Assembly: GCA_016721245.1 (NCBI GenBank)
Contig: JADKIQ010000002.1
Coordinates: 1 to 64,000, forward strand
Direction: 5' to 3'
DNA from: Sphingobacteriales bacterium
Lineage (GTDB): Bacteria; Bacteroidota; Bacteroidia; Chitinophagales; JADIYW01
Length of the DNA stretch: 64,000 bases
The notes below the pieces were generated by a model. The model worked only from the letters and a program-made list of their open reading frames with translations, ran no database searches and was not told the origin of the DNA. The position numbers and the translations under genes are program-made. This document shows, in pieces, positions 49,903 through 58,245 of the stretch. Position 1 is the first letter of the stretch. Every line of letters starts with the position of its first letter.

Positions 49903-52038
49903 ATGTCAGAACCGAAAAGATACACCATTACAGCAGCCTTGCCTTACGCCAACGGACCTTTACATATTGGTCACCTGGCAGGTGCATACATCGCTGCGGA
50001 TATATACGCACGTTATTTACGTTTGCAGGGAAAAGATGTGATTTTTGTTTGCGGCAGCGATGAACACGGCGCAGCTATCACTATCAAAGCAAAAAAAGAA
50101 AATACCACACCGAAAGAAATCGTCGATAAATACCATGCCATCATCCGAAAAAGTTTTGAGGATTTCGGAATTTCTTTTGATATCTATCACCGTACATCTG
50201 AGCCGGTACATTATGAAACCTCTCAGGAGTTTTTCAGAATATTAAATGATAAAAATGCTTTTGAAGTTATTGAAAGCGAGCAATATTTTGATGAGGAAGC
50301 GAAACAGTTTTTAGCCGACCGATATATTATTGGTACTTGCCCGAAATGTGGTAATGAAAATGCTTATGGCGATCAGTGTGAAAAATGTGGATCTTCATTA
50401 AATCCAACGGATTTAATCAACCCGAAATCTACGATTAGCGGCAGCGCGCCGGTGCTGAAAAAAACCAAACACTGGTTTTTGAAATTAGACGAACAACAAG
50501 AAGGAATAAAAAAATGGCTGGAGGAAACCAGTGAAAAAAATAACTGGAAAGCACACGTAATTGGCCAATGTAAAAGCTGGATAAATGATGGTTTGCGACC
50601 GCGAGCGATGACCCGCGATCTGGATTGGGGAATTCCGGTGCCGCCGGAAATCGATGGCAGTGAAGGCAAAGTGTTGTACGTTTGGCTGGATGCTCCTATT
50701 GGTTATATTTCCGCAACCAAGCAATTGTTTAAAGAGAAAGCGAATAACAAAACGGAATTTTCTTACAACCACAGAGACTTTGGAAATGTAAATGAAGAAG
50801 ACTGGAAAAAATACTGGAAAATAAATAATGATGAAAATGATAAAACGGAATTAATTCATTTCATCGGAAAAGACAATATCGTTTTTCACTGCATCACCTT
50901 TCCGGCAATTTTGAAAGCTACGGAACAATATATTCTACCGGATAATGTACCTGCGAATGAGTTCATGAATCTGGAAGGTGATAAGATTTCCACGTCCAGA
51001 AATTGGGCAGTTTGGCTGCACGAATATTTACAGGACTTTCCGGGCAGGGAAGATGAGTTGCGCTATACACTGATTGCAAACATGCCGGAAAACAAAGACT
51101 CAGAATTCACCTGGCAGGATTTTCAGAACAGAGTGAATAGTGAGTTGGGAAATAACTTAGGCAATTTTGTAAAACGTGTTTCTGATTTATTGCATAAGTT
51201 TTATGATGGTGTTGTGCCTGAATATTATGGTAGCCAAACAACCGAATTTGACGCTGATGCAATAATGAATATTCAGTCAATAAAGACTGAATACGAAAAT
51301 TCAATTGATAGTTATAGATTCAAAGATGCATTGTTTAAGTGTATGGAAATTTCCTCATTAGGAAATAAATATTTACAAGATACAGAACCGTGGAAGGTTA
51401 TTAAAGTTGATATCAATAGGGTTGCTCAGATAATGAACATAGCAGTTTCATTTGTAGATGTTTTATCTGATTTATTAAAACCATTATTGCCAAAAACATC
51501 TAAAAAAATAGACAATATCTTTAATATCGTTGTTAATAATGGTTACCAATTTATTCCTTCAGGCACCAAAATAAATCAATCTCAAATTTTATTTCCAAAG
51601 ATAGAAGATGAGCAAGTACAGGCGCAGATAGAGAAGTTGAATAAAAGTAAAGCACAACAGGCTCAACAGATTTCTCCTGTCGTCGAAATGACGAATGCTT
51701 TGCAGCCGGCAAAACCGGAAATCACCTATGATGATTTTTCCAAACTGGATATCAGAACAGGAAAAATTATAGAAGCGGAAAAGGTACCGAAAGCGGATAA
51801 ATTACTGAAGTTACTGGTGGATATTGGCATCGAACAACGCACCATCGTTTCAGGTATTGCAGAACATTTCAGTCCGGAAGAGATTGTAGGGAAAGAAGTC
51901 AGCGTATTGATTAATCTTGCTCCGAGAAAATTACGCGGCATTGAAAGCAATGGTATGATTTTAATGGCAGAAGATGCCAACGGTAAATTATATTTTGTAA
52001 ACGCAGACGGCGTTTCGGCAGGAAATATAATTAAGTAA
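49903..52038 (+). CDS. metG: Methionine--tRNA ligase
   Basis: A 711-residue class I synthetase charging initiator and elongator tRNA-Met. The HIGH motif is PLHIGHLAG near residue 22. The zinc knuckle is CPKCGNENAYGDQCEKCG near residue 147. The KMSKS-type motif is DKISTSRNWAVW near residue 360. The helical anticodon domain follows, and a C-terminal tRNA-binding/dimerisation domain (about residues 608-711) carries DIRTGKIIEAEKVPKADKLL. The start at 49903 (MSEPKRYTIT) is the family start; an ATG at 49888 lies before the promoter element. Confidence 0.96.
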   Translation: MSEPKRYTITAALPYANGPLHIGHLAGAYIAADIYARYLRLQGKDVIFVCGSDEHGAAITIKAKKENTTPKEIVDKYHAIIRKSFEDFGISFDIYHRTSEPVHYETSQEFFRILNDKNAFEVIESEQYFDEEAKQFLADRYIIGTCPKCGNENAYGDQCEKCGSSLNPTDLINPKSTISGSAPVLKKTKHWFLKLDEQQEGIKKWLEETSEKNNWKAHVIGQCKSWINDGLRPRAMTRDLDWGIPVPPEIDGSEGKVLYVWLDAPIGYISATKQLFKEKANNKTEFSYNHRDFGNVNEEDWKKYWKINNDENDKTELIHFIGKDNIVFHCITFPAILKATEQYILPDNVPANEFMNLEGDKISTSRNWAVWLHEYLQDFPGREDELRYTLIANMPENKDSEFTWQDFQNRVNSELGNNLGNFVKRVSDLLHKFYDGVVPEYYGSQTTEFDADAIMNIQSIKTEYENSIDSYRFKDALFKCMEISSLGNKYLQDTEPWKVIKVDINRVAQIMNIAVSFVDVLSDLLKPLLPKTSKKIDNIFNIVVNNGYQFIPSGTKINQSQILFPKIEDEQVQAQIEKLNKSKAQQAQQISPVVEMTNALQPAKPEITYDDFSKLDIRTGKIIEAEKVPKADKLLKLLVDIGIEQRTIVSGIAEHFSPEEIVGKEVSVLINLAPRKLRGIESNGMILMAEDANGKLYFVNADGVSAGNIIK

Positions 52039-52095
52039 TGTAGTAATGAAATAATTCTTTGAACAAGCATTGTTACATTATTTTATTACTTCATT
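52037..52095. repeat. Imperfect inverted repeat between metG and tRNA-Arg
   Basis: Arms of 19 bases (52037-52055 and 52077-52095) pair at 17 of 19 positions. The sequence is AT-rich, of the TAGTAATGAAATAAT type, resembling the simple-sequence tracts elsewhere. There is no T-run, so terminator activity is doubtful. Confidence 0.5.
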
Positions 52096-52108
52096 GTTAT
52101 ATTAAACA

Positions 52109-52180
52109 GGCTCCTTAGTTCAATGGATAGAACAGCAGTTTCCTAAACTGTTAATGCAAGTTCGATTCTCGCAGGAGCTA
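52109..52180 (+). tRNA. tRNA-Arg (anticodon CCT)
   Basis: A 72-base cloverleaf. The acceptor stem is GGCTCCT/AGGAGCT with a terminal G-U, and the D-stem is GTTC/GAAC. The anticodon stem GCAGT/ACTGT has loop TTCCTAA, giving anticodon CCT (52142-52144, reads AGG). The T-loop TTCGATT has stem GCAAG/CTCGC. The third T-stem pair is an A-C mismatch, a small oddity. CCA is not encoded. It is followed 14 bases later by a GIY-YIG frame and, 375 bases away, by a partial copy of its own 3' part. Confidence 0.92.
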
Positions 52181-52194
52181 CAAGGTTTCAAAGA

Positions 52195-52434
52195 ATGTAC
52201 TATACTTATGTCATCAAAAGTATTCAGCATGATTTCTATTATAAAAATCATTGTGAAAATCTGGAAAAAAGGTTAAGCGAACATAACAAAGGTTCTACAA
52301 TTTCTATAAAACCCTATCTTCCATTCGAGATTGTTTATTTTGAAATATTCAATACAAGAGAGGAAGCTATCACAAGAGAAAAATAATTTAAAACAGCGGC
52401 GGGTCGAAGGTTTTTAAAAAACAAGTTACAATAG
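52195..52434 (+). pseudogene. Small GIY-YIG nuclease gene with an in-frame stop
   Basis: About 79 codons of the short UvrC-type GIY-YIG family: MYYTYVIKSIQHDFYY, then NLEKRLSEHNKGST and PFEIVYFEIFNTREEAITREK. A TAA at 52384-52386 interrupts it, but the same frame continues with FKTAAGRRFLKNKLQ, the normal family C-terminus, to a TAG at 52432. The expected Tyr before FKTAAGR makes a TAT/TAC to TAA change likely. The second part of the GIY-YIG motif reads YKN instead of YIG or YKG. The ATG is 14 bases past the tRNA, so it would be co-transcribed with it. Confidence 0.75.
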
Positions 52435-52580
52435 TTCTATCCCCGCCCGTACCGAACGGTACGTTCGGGCGGGCCCGCCCGAATGATTCGTTCAGGCGGG
52501 GATAGAACAGCAGTTTCCTAAACTGTTAATGCAAGTTCCTCGCCCGAATGCATAGCAGGCGGGGATTCTCGCAGGAGCTA
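52432..52580 (+). pseudogene. 3'-partial tRNA-Arg copy with palindromes in D-loop and T-loop positions
   Basis: It keeps TAGTTC (D-stem 5' side, 52432-52437), ATAGAAC (D-stem 3' side), the whole anticodon arm with CCT, GCAAGTTC, and GATTCTCGCAGGAGCTA. The 5' acceptor strand is absent. The D-loop is replaced by two GC-rich palindromes, and the T-loop is split between TTC and GATT by a 25-base palindrome-like insertion (52539-52563). It cannot form a functional tRNA. Confidence 0.7.
52434..52508. repeat. Paired GC-rich palindromes enclosed in a 14-bp inverted repeat
   Basis: GTTCTATCCCCGCC (52434-52447) and GGCGGGGATAGAAC (52495-52508) are exact inverted repeats. Within them lie palindrome A (52441-52473, arms CCCGCCCG/CGGGCGGG with an inner CGTACCG/CGGTACG hairpin) and palindrome B (52474-52501). 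A degraded third relative is at 52539-52564. The GC richness contrasts sharply with the surrounding DNA. Confidence 0.8.
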
Positions 52581-52591
52581 CAAGGTTTCTT

Positions 52592-53332
52592 TTATAATTC
52601 CATCACCAAACGAAAACCACAATTGCTAATGTGATGATCCCGAATATCTTTGTTGCGTGAGCGCACACGGCAACGTTCTTCACCACTTCGCCAGGAGCCG
52701 CCGCGAACTACATGATTTGAACTTTTAACGGTATTATTTGGATTGTCAACAGGACTTATCTTGTAAAAAGATTTTGAATACCAGTCACTGCACAATTCCC
52801 AGACGTTGCCACTCATATCATGCAAACCGAGTTCATTTGGTTTTTTTAGACCAACAGGATGCGTTATCATGTCAGAGTTGGATGCAAACCATGCTACCTC
52901 TTCCAGATTATTGCTGCCGCAATAGGTGTATTTTTTACTTTCTTTTCCACCGGATGCTGCAAATTCCCATTCTGCCTCAGTTGGTAATCGATAATGTTTG
53001 CCGCTAAGTTGATTTAATTTTGAAAGAAATACCTGAATATTTTCCATCGAAACATCATAAACAGGACATTGCATGCAATTAAATTTCTTTGCTTTTTCAA
53101 TACCCATTACCTGCTGCCATAATTCTTGAGTTACTTCGTATTTTCCTAAGTAAAAATCATTAAGCGTAACGGTGTGCAATGGTTTTGCATCTGCTTTTCC
53201 GTTGTTATTGCCCATTTCAAAATTACCGGCTTTTACAAATATCATTTGCATATGAATGCCGTTAATATCAGGTTGTGCAGCAGCAAAAATATAAACGGTG
53301 ACCAATAAAAGAATGAGATAATTTTTTATCAT
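52592..53332 (-). CDS. Exported SUMF1/formylglycine-generating-enzyme-like protein
   Basis: 246 residues with a signal peptide (cleavage near AAAQP, residue 21), then a SUMF1/FGE-sulfatase domain. Signature segments are MIFVKAGNFEMGNNNG, RLPTEAEWEFAASGG, MSGNVWELCSDWY and the C-terminal VRGGSWRSGEERCRVRSRN with CGFRLVMEL. True FGEs need two catalytic Cys. Cys residues occur here but not clearly in the FGE positions, so it may be a non-catalytic family member such as the Gld-type lipoproteins. The stop is 3 bases from the tRNA-derived repeat. Confidence 0.85.
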   Translation of the reverse strand: MIKNYLILLLVTVYIFAAAQPDINGIHMQMIFVKAGNFEMGNNNGKADAKPLHTVTLNDFYLGKYEVTQELWQQVMGIEKAKKFNCMQCPVYDVSMENIQVFLSKLNQLSGKHYRLPTEAEWEFAASGGKESKKYTYCGSNNLEEVAWFASNSDMITHPVGLKKPNELGLHDMSGNVWELCSDWYSKSFYKISPVDNPNNTVKSSNHVVRGGSWRSGEERCRVRSRNKDIRDHHISNCGFRLVMEL

Positions 53333-53338
53333 TGGTGC

Positions 53339-54874
53339 TTATTTTTTTGTTTCAGAAATTTCTTTCGCACCGTGGTTTTCCAAGACCTTTTTTATGTCGT
53401 CATAATTATTGCCGAATTTCCAGACGAGCATCGTGAAATTATCATTTTTATTTACCGGTGTTTTGCGGGAATATTTGTAGAAAAACTGGTCTAAGGAATT
53501 CTCCGGCTTGGTTTCTTTTTCATACTGACGGGTATTCTTGGGAACACTGAAAAATGCATACTTTTCGGATAATATTTTTTTGTCGGAAATATTATCCGTG
53601 ATGATAACATCCGCCATTGAAGAGGCCAGTTCGTCTTGTGAGAGTTTATGACCGTCCGTAGTATGCTTGCCGCTGGCATAGGTGGTTTGCCACTCCGTCA
53701 GCCAGTCAATAAATGTATTGTAATAGACAATTGCCTTTCCGTTGTGAATTTGTGCCAAATCATTAGCGATATAAAACTCATTGTTGTTGTAACTCTGCAA
53801 CGTGTGCTGGAAATAAACAAACGATATTTTAAACCCAAAAAACAAGACAAAAACAGCCGTTGTAATTCCCTGTGTGATGGAACGGAAATCCCGGATAAAC
53901 AATAAAGAAAGAATAATCAATCCGAGATAAACGGAATAGTAATTCTTAAAAGCTAAATTTTCGTCTTGTGAAAACGTACAACTATAAATCATTGGAATGA
54001 CCAGTAAACTCAGTGCCAGCGCATAATAGCGGATATTTATTTTTTTGCGTTCTTTTAAAAAGTAGAAGGTCACACCAATTACCAGCGGTAAAGTGTAATA
54101 ACGCAGATAATGTTTTAAAAAATTATAGGCTTCAAAATTAAAGATGCCAAATTGTTTATCCGTTTCTAAAGAGTGATGCAGCCAGTTATATGGCAATACT
54201 TTGCCAAAGTATAGATATCTGTAGGTGAAAAAACCAATGGTAGGAAAAATGAATAATGCGAAAGTCCTGCGGATACGGCGGATAATAAATTTTCGTTTAT
54301 CGCGGTCTTTTAGTGCTGCGTAATCCCAGTAGCTGGCAATGATGAGTGGTAGCACAATTAGTATATTATCAGGTCTTGCCATAATATTCAACGTACACCA
54401 GATCATCAGCCAGAAATACCGGTGTTTCCAGAAAGAACGAAAGGCAAACAGCCACAACATGCCCTGAAATAAAATTTCATCGCCCAACGTGCCCGCCCAG
54501 ATTTGCGTGCTCATGAACAATAAACCAACGAGCAACAGATTGACACTCCAGAAGCGGGTGTCTATAATCCGCTGTAACAAATACACCGACATCAGCATAC
54601 TGAAAGCCGACACGGCAAAAGCAGCTTTAAGTGTAGTGAATTTGAAAAAATGGATTAACAGCCAGAGTGATAAAACATATAAAAAGTTTGAACTGTCGTC
54701 GAAACGCACCGTACTGTTGGCATCAAAGCACCAGATTTTCAGATGCTCAAAATTTTCTGCATAGATAAAATTGGAAACGGAACAATCGGAAGGGTGCGTA
54801 TAAACAGGCAAAAGTTTGAAAAAGAACCAACATAAGGGAATACTAAGCAATATGGCAAATTGAAGTCTTTTCAT
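53339..54874 (-). CDS. Polytopic membrane protein, probable GT-C glycosyltransferase
   Basis: 511 residues with about 10 membrane segments, then a soluble C-terminal domain of about 150. The motif NIMARPDNILIVLPLI near residue 155 resembles the R-P-D/E motif of membrane mannosyltransferases and of the 600-residue protein at 39242-41044 (VLTRPTEIV). The first loop has SDCSVSNFIYAENFEHL. It is followed 6 bases downstream by the SUMF1-like gene, suggesting co-transcription. Donor and acceptor are unknown. Confidence 0.7.
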   Translation of the reverse strand: MKRLQFAILLSIPLCWFFFKLLPVYTHPSDCSVSNFIYAENFEHLKIWCFDANSTVRFDDSSNFLYVLSLWLLIHFFKFTTLKAAFAVSAFSMLMSVYLLQRIIDTRFWSVNLLLVGLLFMSTQIWAGTLGDEILFQGMLWLFAFRSFWKHRYFWLMIWCTLNIMARPDNILIVLPLIIASYWDYAALKDRDKRKFIIRRIRRTFALFIFPTIGFFTYRYLYFGKVLPYNWLHHSLETDKQFGIFNFEAYNFLKHYLRYYTLPLVIGVTFYFLKERKKINIRYYALALSLLVIPMIYSCTFSQDENLAFKNYYSVYLGLIILSLLFIRDFRSITQGITTAVFVLFFGFKISFVYFQHTLQSYNNNEFYIANDLAQIHNGKAIVYYNTFIDWLTEWQTTYASGKHTTDGHKLSQDELASSMADVIITDNISDKKILSEKYAFFSVPKNTRQYEKETKPENSLDQFFYKYSRKTPVNKNDNFTMLVWKFGNNYDDIKKVLENHGAKEISETKK

Positions 54875-54902
54875 CTGAATAACTTTGTTTTTTAATAGAG
54901 CA

Positions 54903-54918
54903 TTCCGATTATTCGGAA
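54903..54918. repeat. Dispersed palindrome TTCCGATT-ATTCGGAA
   Basis: Arms match at 7 of 8 positions. Same family as 48298-48315, in the gap between the GT-C gene and the acyl-CoA-binding protein gene. Confidence 0.5.
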
Positions 54919-55052
54919 GGAATTCGCATATTATTCATTTTGGAGTTTGATGTGCAAAATATTCATGCTCATTTCATGTCTTAATGCAAATAAACACCAA
55001 AAATACAGTTCTTTGAATCAAAATATTTTCTAAATTTAGCAAAAATAAAAAT

Positions 55053-55316
55053 ATGAGCTTAGATAAACAGTTTGAACAGGCGCAAGCAGACACAAAAACC
55101 TTAACGAAACGTCCTAGTGATACACAATTGCTGGATTTGTACGCATTCTTTAAACAGGGAACGGAAGGGGATAATACCACCTCAAAACCGGGTATGTTTG
55201 ACATAAAAGGTCAGTTTAAATGGAATGCCTGGAAAGATAAAGCAGGATTGAGCAAAGAAGACGCTAAACAGAAATACGTGGATTTAGTAAACGGATTGCT
55301 GGAAACACACAAATAA
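55053..55316 (+). CDS. Acyl-CoA-binding protein
   Basis: An 87-residue four-helix ACBP, closely following the eukaryotic pattern: LYAFFKQGTEGDN (YxxFKQxTxGD) and FKWNAWKDKAGLSKEDAKQKYV, holding the Lys and Tyr that bind the CoA phosphates. It would buffer or deliver long-chain acyl-CoA in the cytoplasm, which fits the fad operon and the WS/DGAT-like enzyme in this window. It is monocistronic, with a terminator 25 bases after the stop. Confidence 0.93.
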   Translation: MSLDKQFEQAQADTKTLTKRPSDTQLLDLYAFFKQGTEGDNTTSKPGMFDIKGQFKWNAWKDKAGLSKEDAKQKYVDLVNGLLETHK

Positions 55317-55341
55317 TGTAGGTCAGTTTTGAAAATATAAG

Positions 55342-55376
55342 CCTGATAAGTTCAACAAACTTGTCAGGTTTTTTAT
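55342..55376 (+). terminator. Intrinsic terminator after the acyl-CoA-binding protein gene
   Basis: CCTGATAAGTT (55342-55352) pairs with AACTTGTCAGG (55358-55368) with one mismatch, followed by a T-run. Confidence 0.9.
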
Positions 55377-55447
55377 TTAGAAACAGTCCAAATAAAAGAT
55401 GTGCAAAAAATTAACCTTATCCAAAACATATTTCATACATAAACTGT

Positions 55448-55455
55448 TAATTTTG
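55448..55455 (+). promoter_or_regulatory. -7 promoter element of sdhCAB
   Basis: TAATTTTG is a perfect TAnnTTTG match, 26 bases before the sdhC ATG. Confidence 0.5.
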
Positions 55456-55481
55456 CGTCGGTTTTTTGAAATCAATACATT

Positions 55482-56147
55482 ATGGCAAAAGAAAATTTTT
55501 TAACATCATCCATCGGCAAGAAACTAGTTGTCGGTCTCACAGGCTTATTTCTGATCTCCTTTCTGGTAGTACACGTTGGTATCAACTCCACCATTCTGCT
55601 GAATGACAACGGAGAGACATTTAATACAGCAGCACATTTTATGTCGCACAACTGGGTTATCCGTGTAATGGAAATCGGTTTGTTGTTAGGTATTATAGCT
55701 CATATTTTTATGACGCTAAAACTTCATTTTGAAAATAAATCTAAACGTCCGGTTGGATATGCGGTGATAGATGGCAAAGCAAACTCTAAATGGTACAGCC
55801 GATCAATGACCTTGTTAGGAACCTTACTTTTGATATTTTTAGTTATACACATGGCAGATTTCTGGTTGCACACCAAGAAAGCATTGTACATCACACATGA
55901 AAATGAAAATTCATATCTGGAAGTAAAGGAAGCCATGCAAAATCCATTGTTGCTGGTAATTTATATAGCTGGTTTCTTTTCTTTGGGATTCCACTTATTA
56001 CACGGCTTTCCAAGTGCTTTTCAAACATTAGGTTTAAATCATAAAAAATATACGCCCATCATTAAAGCCGCAGGAACGGCATTTTCTATTATCGTTCCGG
56101 GTTTATTCGCAGCTATTGCTGTGGCATTGTTTTTTGGTTTGGTTTAA
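55482..56147 (+). CDS. sdhC: Succinate dehydrogenase/fumarate reductase cytochrome b subunit
   Basis: 221 residues with five membrane helices, the di-heme cytochrome b558 type that serves without a separate SdhD. Heme-ligand-type His residues are visible in FLVVHVGINS, AAHFMSHNW, IAHIFMTLKLH, LVIHMADFWLHT and FHLLHGFPSAFQ. It heads the sdhCAB operon and anchors the enzyme in the inner membrane for quinone reduction. Confidence 0.93.
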   Translation: MAKENFLTSSIGKKLVVGLTGLFLISFLVVHVGINSTILLNDNGETFNTAAHFMSHNWVIRVMEIGLLLGIIAHIFMTLKLHFENKSKRPVGYAVIDGKANSKWYSRSMTLLGTLLLIFLVIHMADFWLHTKKALYITHENENSYLEVKEAMQNPLLLVIYIAGFFSLGFHLLHGFPSAFQTLGLNHKKYTPIIKAAGTAFSIIVPGLFAAIAVALFFGLV

Positions 56148-56164
56148 TAAAATTTAATTCACTC

Positions 56165-56179
56165 TTCCGGCAATCGGAA
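56165..56179. repeat. Dispersed palindrome TTCCG-GCAAT-CGGAA
   Basis: A short palindrome with 5-bp arms in the 51-base gap between sdhC and sdhA. Same family as 48298-48315. Confidence 0.4.
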
Positions 56180-56198
56180 TTCAAATTTTTAAAATAAT

Positions 56199-58175
56199 AT
56201 GGCTATTAATTCAAAAATACCCGCAGGCGACTTAGAGAAAAAATGGGAAGATTATAAAGGTCACGTAAAGCTGGTGAATCCGGCAAACAAACGTAACCTG
56301 GAAATTATCATTGTAGGAACCGGTCTGGCTGGTGCTTCTGCAGCAGCTTCTTTAGGCGAATTAGGATATAAAGTAAAAGTGTTCTGTTTTCAGGATTCTC
56401 CGAGAAGAGCACACTCTATTGCAGCACAGGGCGGTATCAATGCTGCAAAAAATTATCAGAACGACGGTGACTCTGTGTTCCGTTTATTTTACGATACTAT
56501 CAAAGGTGGAGACTACCGTGCACGTGAAGCCAACGTACATCGTTTAGCGGAAGTATCGGCGAATATTATCGACCAGTGTGTGGCACAAGGTGTTCCCTTT
56601 GCCCGTGAGTACGGTGGTTTATTAAGCAACCGTTCTTTTGGTGGTACACAGGTACAACGTACGTTTTATGCAGCAGGACAAACCGGCCAGCAGTTATTGT
56701 TAGGAGCTTACTCTGCCCTGGAAAGACAAGTAGCTTTAGGAAATGTAACACAATATACCCGTCATGAAATGCTGGATGTCGTAAAGATTGACGGCAAAGC
56801 ACGCGGTATCATTGCACGTGATTTAGTGAGCGGAAAACTGGAAAGACATTTCGGTCATGCTGTTTTATTGTGTACTGGCGGATACGGAAACGTATTTTAT
56901 TTGTCTACCAACGCAATGGGTTCTAACGTAACGGCAGCCTGGAAAGCACACAAACAAGGTGCATTCTTTGGCAACCCTTGCTTTACACAAATTCACCCGA
57001 CTTGTATTCCTGTTTCTGGAGATCATCAGTCAAAACTGACATTGATGTCGGAGTCATTAAGAAACGATGGAAGAATCTGGGTGCCTAAAAAACAAGGTGA
57101 TAACAGAAAACCAACGGATATTCCTGAAGAGGAAAGAGATTATTACTTAGAAAGAAGATATCCTGCTTTCGGAAACTTAGTACCGCGTGACGTTGCTTCA
57201 CGTGCGGCGAAAGAGCGTTGTGATGCAGGATACGGCGTAGGTGCTTCTAAAATGGCGGTATATCTGGATTATGCAGCGGCGATTGAACGATATGGTAAGA
57301 TAGAAGCAGGTAAACAAGGATTGGACAACGTTTCAAAAGATAAAATTATTGAAATGGGAAAAGAAGTTGTCAAAGAAAAATACGGCAACTTATTTGATAT
57401 GTACGCAAAAATCACCGGAGAAAATCCATACGAAGTGCCAATGCGTATTTACCCTGCCGTTCATTATACAATGGGCGGCTTATGGGTAGATTATGAATTG
57501 ATGACAACGGTGGAAGGATTATATGCATTAGGCGAAGCTAATTTCTCTGACCATGGTGCTAACCGTTTGGGTGCATCTGCTTTGATGCAGGGACTTGCAG
57601 ATGGTTACTTCGTAATTCCTTATACTATTGGAAATTATCTGGCAGATGAAATCAGAACGAAATCAATGCCGACCGACCACGAAGCATTTGTGGAGGCAGA
57701 AAATAAAGTAAATGCACGTATTCAGCAGTTGATGAATATTAAAGGCACTAAATCGGTGGAAAGTTTCCATAAGCGTTTAGGGAAAATCATGTGGGACAAA
57801 TGCGGTATGGCTCGTAATGCAGAAGGATTACAGGAAGCAATCGCTGAAATTCAGGCATTGAAAAAAGAATTCTGGAGCGATGTGAAAATCCCCGGAAGTA
57901 TCAATGAATTTAATCCTGAACTGGATAAAGCAGGCAGAGTAGCTGATTTTATTGAGTTAGGAGAATTAATGTGTAAAGATGCACTAGACAGAAATGAAAG
58001 CTGCGGAGGACATTTCCGTGAAGAGTCTCAGACAGAAGAAGGTGAAGCATTGCGTGATGATGAAAACTATAAATACGTAGCAGCGTGGGAATTCGTTGGC
58101 GAAAGCGACTGGAAACTGAATAAAGAAGAATTGATTTACGAAAATATCAAAATCGCAGCACGTTCTTATAAATAA
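56199..58175 (+). CDS. sdhA: Succinate dehydrogenase/fumarate reductase flavoprotein subunit
   Basis: A 658-residue FAD subunit holding the dicarboxylate site. The FAD-binding motif is GTGLAGASAAASLGELGY near residue 38. The covalent-flavin region is RAHSIAAQGGINAAKN, with HSIAAQGG carrying the His. The catalytic Arg region and GEANFSDHGANRLGASALMQG are present. Length and layout match the B. subtilis/Bacteroidota type rather than E. coli. Second gene of the operon, 51 bases after sdhC. Confidence 0.96.
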   Translation: MAINSKIPAGDLEKKWEDYKGHVKLVNPANKRNLEIIIVGTGLAGASAAASLGELGYKVKVFCFQDSPRRAHSIAAQGGINAAKNYQNDGDSVFRLFYDTIKGGDYRAREANVHRLAEVSANIIDQCVAQGVPFAREYGGLLSNRSFGGTQVQRTFYAAGQTGQQLLLGAYSALERQVALGNVTQYTRHEMLDVVKIDGKARGIIARDLVSGKLERHFGHAVLLCTGGYGNVFYLSTNAMGSNVTAAWKAHKQGAFFGNPCFTQIHPTCIPVSGDHQSKLTLMSESLRNDGRIWVPKKQGDNRKPTDIPEEERDYYLERRYPAFGNLVPRDVASRAAKERCDAGYGVGASKMAVYLDYAAAIERYGKIEAGKQGLDNVSKDKIIEMGKEVVKEKYGNLFDMYAKITGENPYEVPMRIYPAVHYTMGGLWVDYELMTTVEGLYALGEANFSDHGANRLGASALMQGLADGYFVIPYTIGNYLADEIRTKSMPTDHEAFVEAENKVNARIQQLMNIKGTKSVESFHKRLGKIMWDKCGMARNAEGLQEAIAEIQALKKEFWSDVKIPGSINEFNPELDKAGRVADFIELGELMCKDALDRNESCGGHFREESQTEEGEALRDDENYKYVAAWEFVGESDWKLNKEELIYENIKIAARSYK

Positions 58176-58184
58176 TTCTCCATC

Positions 58185-58216
58185 GTCATTTCGAACGCAG
58201 TGAGAAATCTTTTGAA
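58185..58216. repeat. Dispersed GTCATTTCGA...GAGAAATC repeat
   Basis: The sequence GTCATTTCGAACGCAGTGAG and what follows folds as a small imperfect palindrome (TTTC/GAAA arms). It lies between sdhA and sdhB. Relatives are at 59014-59054 and 60264-60297. Repeats of this consensus are widespread in Bacteroidota intergenic DNA by my recollection. Confidence 0.6.
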
Positions 58217-58245
58217 ATAAAGTAATAATATTAGAATTTTAAATT

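Larger units (their letters stand above)
52125..52589 (+). mobile_element. Composite tRNA-anchored element: GIY-YIG frame, palindromes, partial tRNA copy
   Basis: A 65-base segment (52125-52189: D-loop end to tRNA 3' end plus the flank CAAGGTTTC) is repeated in the same direction at 52500-52589, with a 25-base insertion. Between the copies lie the GIY-YIG frame and two GC-rich palindromes. The pattern, intact tRNA on one side and 3'-partial copy on the other, is that of elements that integrate at a tRNA 3' end. There is no integrase and the unit is only about 400 bp. Mobility is inferred from structure. Confidence 0.6.

Noticed and set aside
52434..52508. GC-rich palindromes as an intrinsic terminator for the tRNA/GIY-YIG transcript
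   Set aside because: No T-run follows, and the arms match tRNA D-stem sequence; the repeat interpretation explains more.
52181..52600. Group I or group II intron in the tRNA
   Set aside because: The first tRNA copy is uninterrupted and no intron core elements are visible; the inserts in the second copy are short palindromes.
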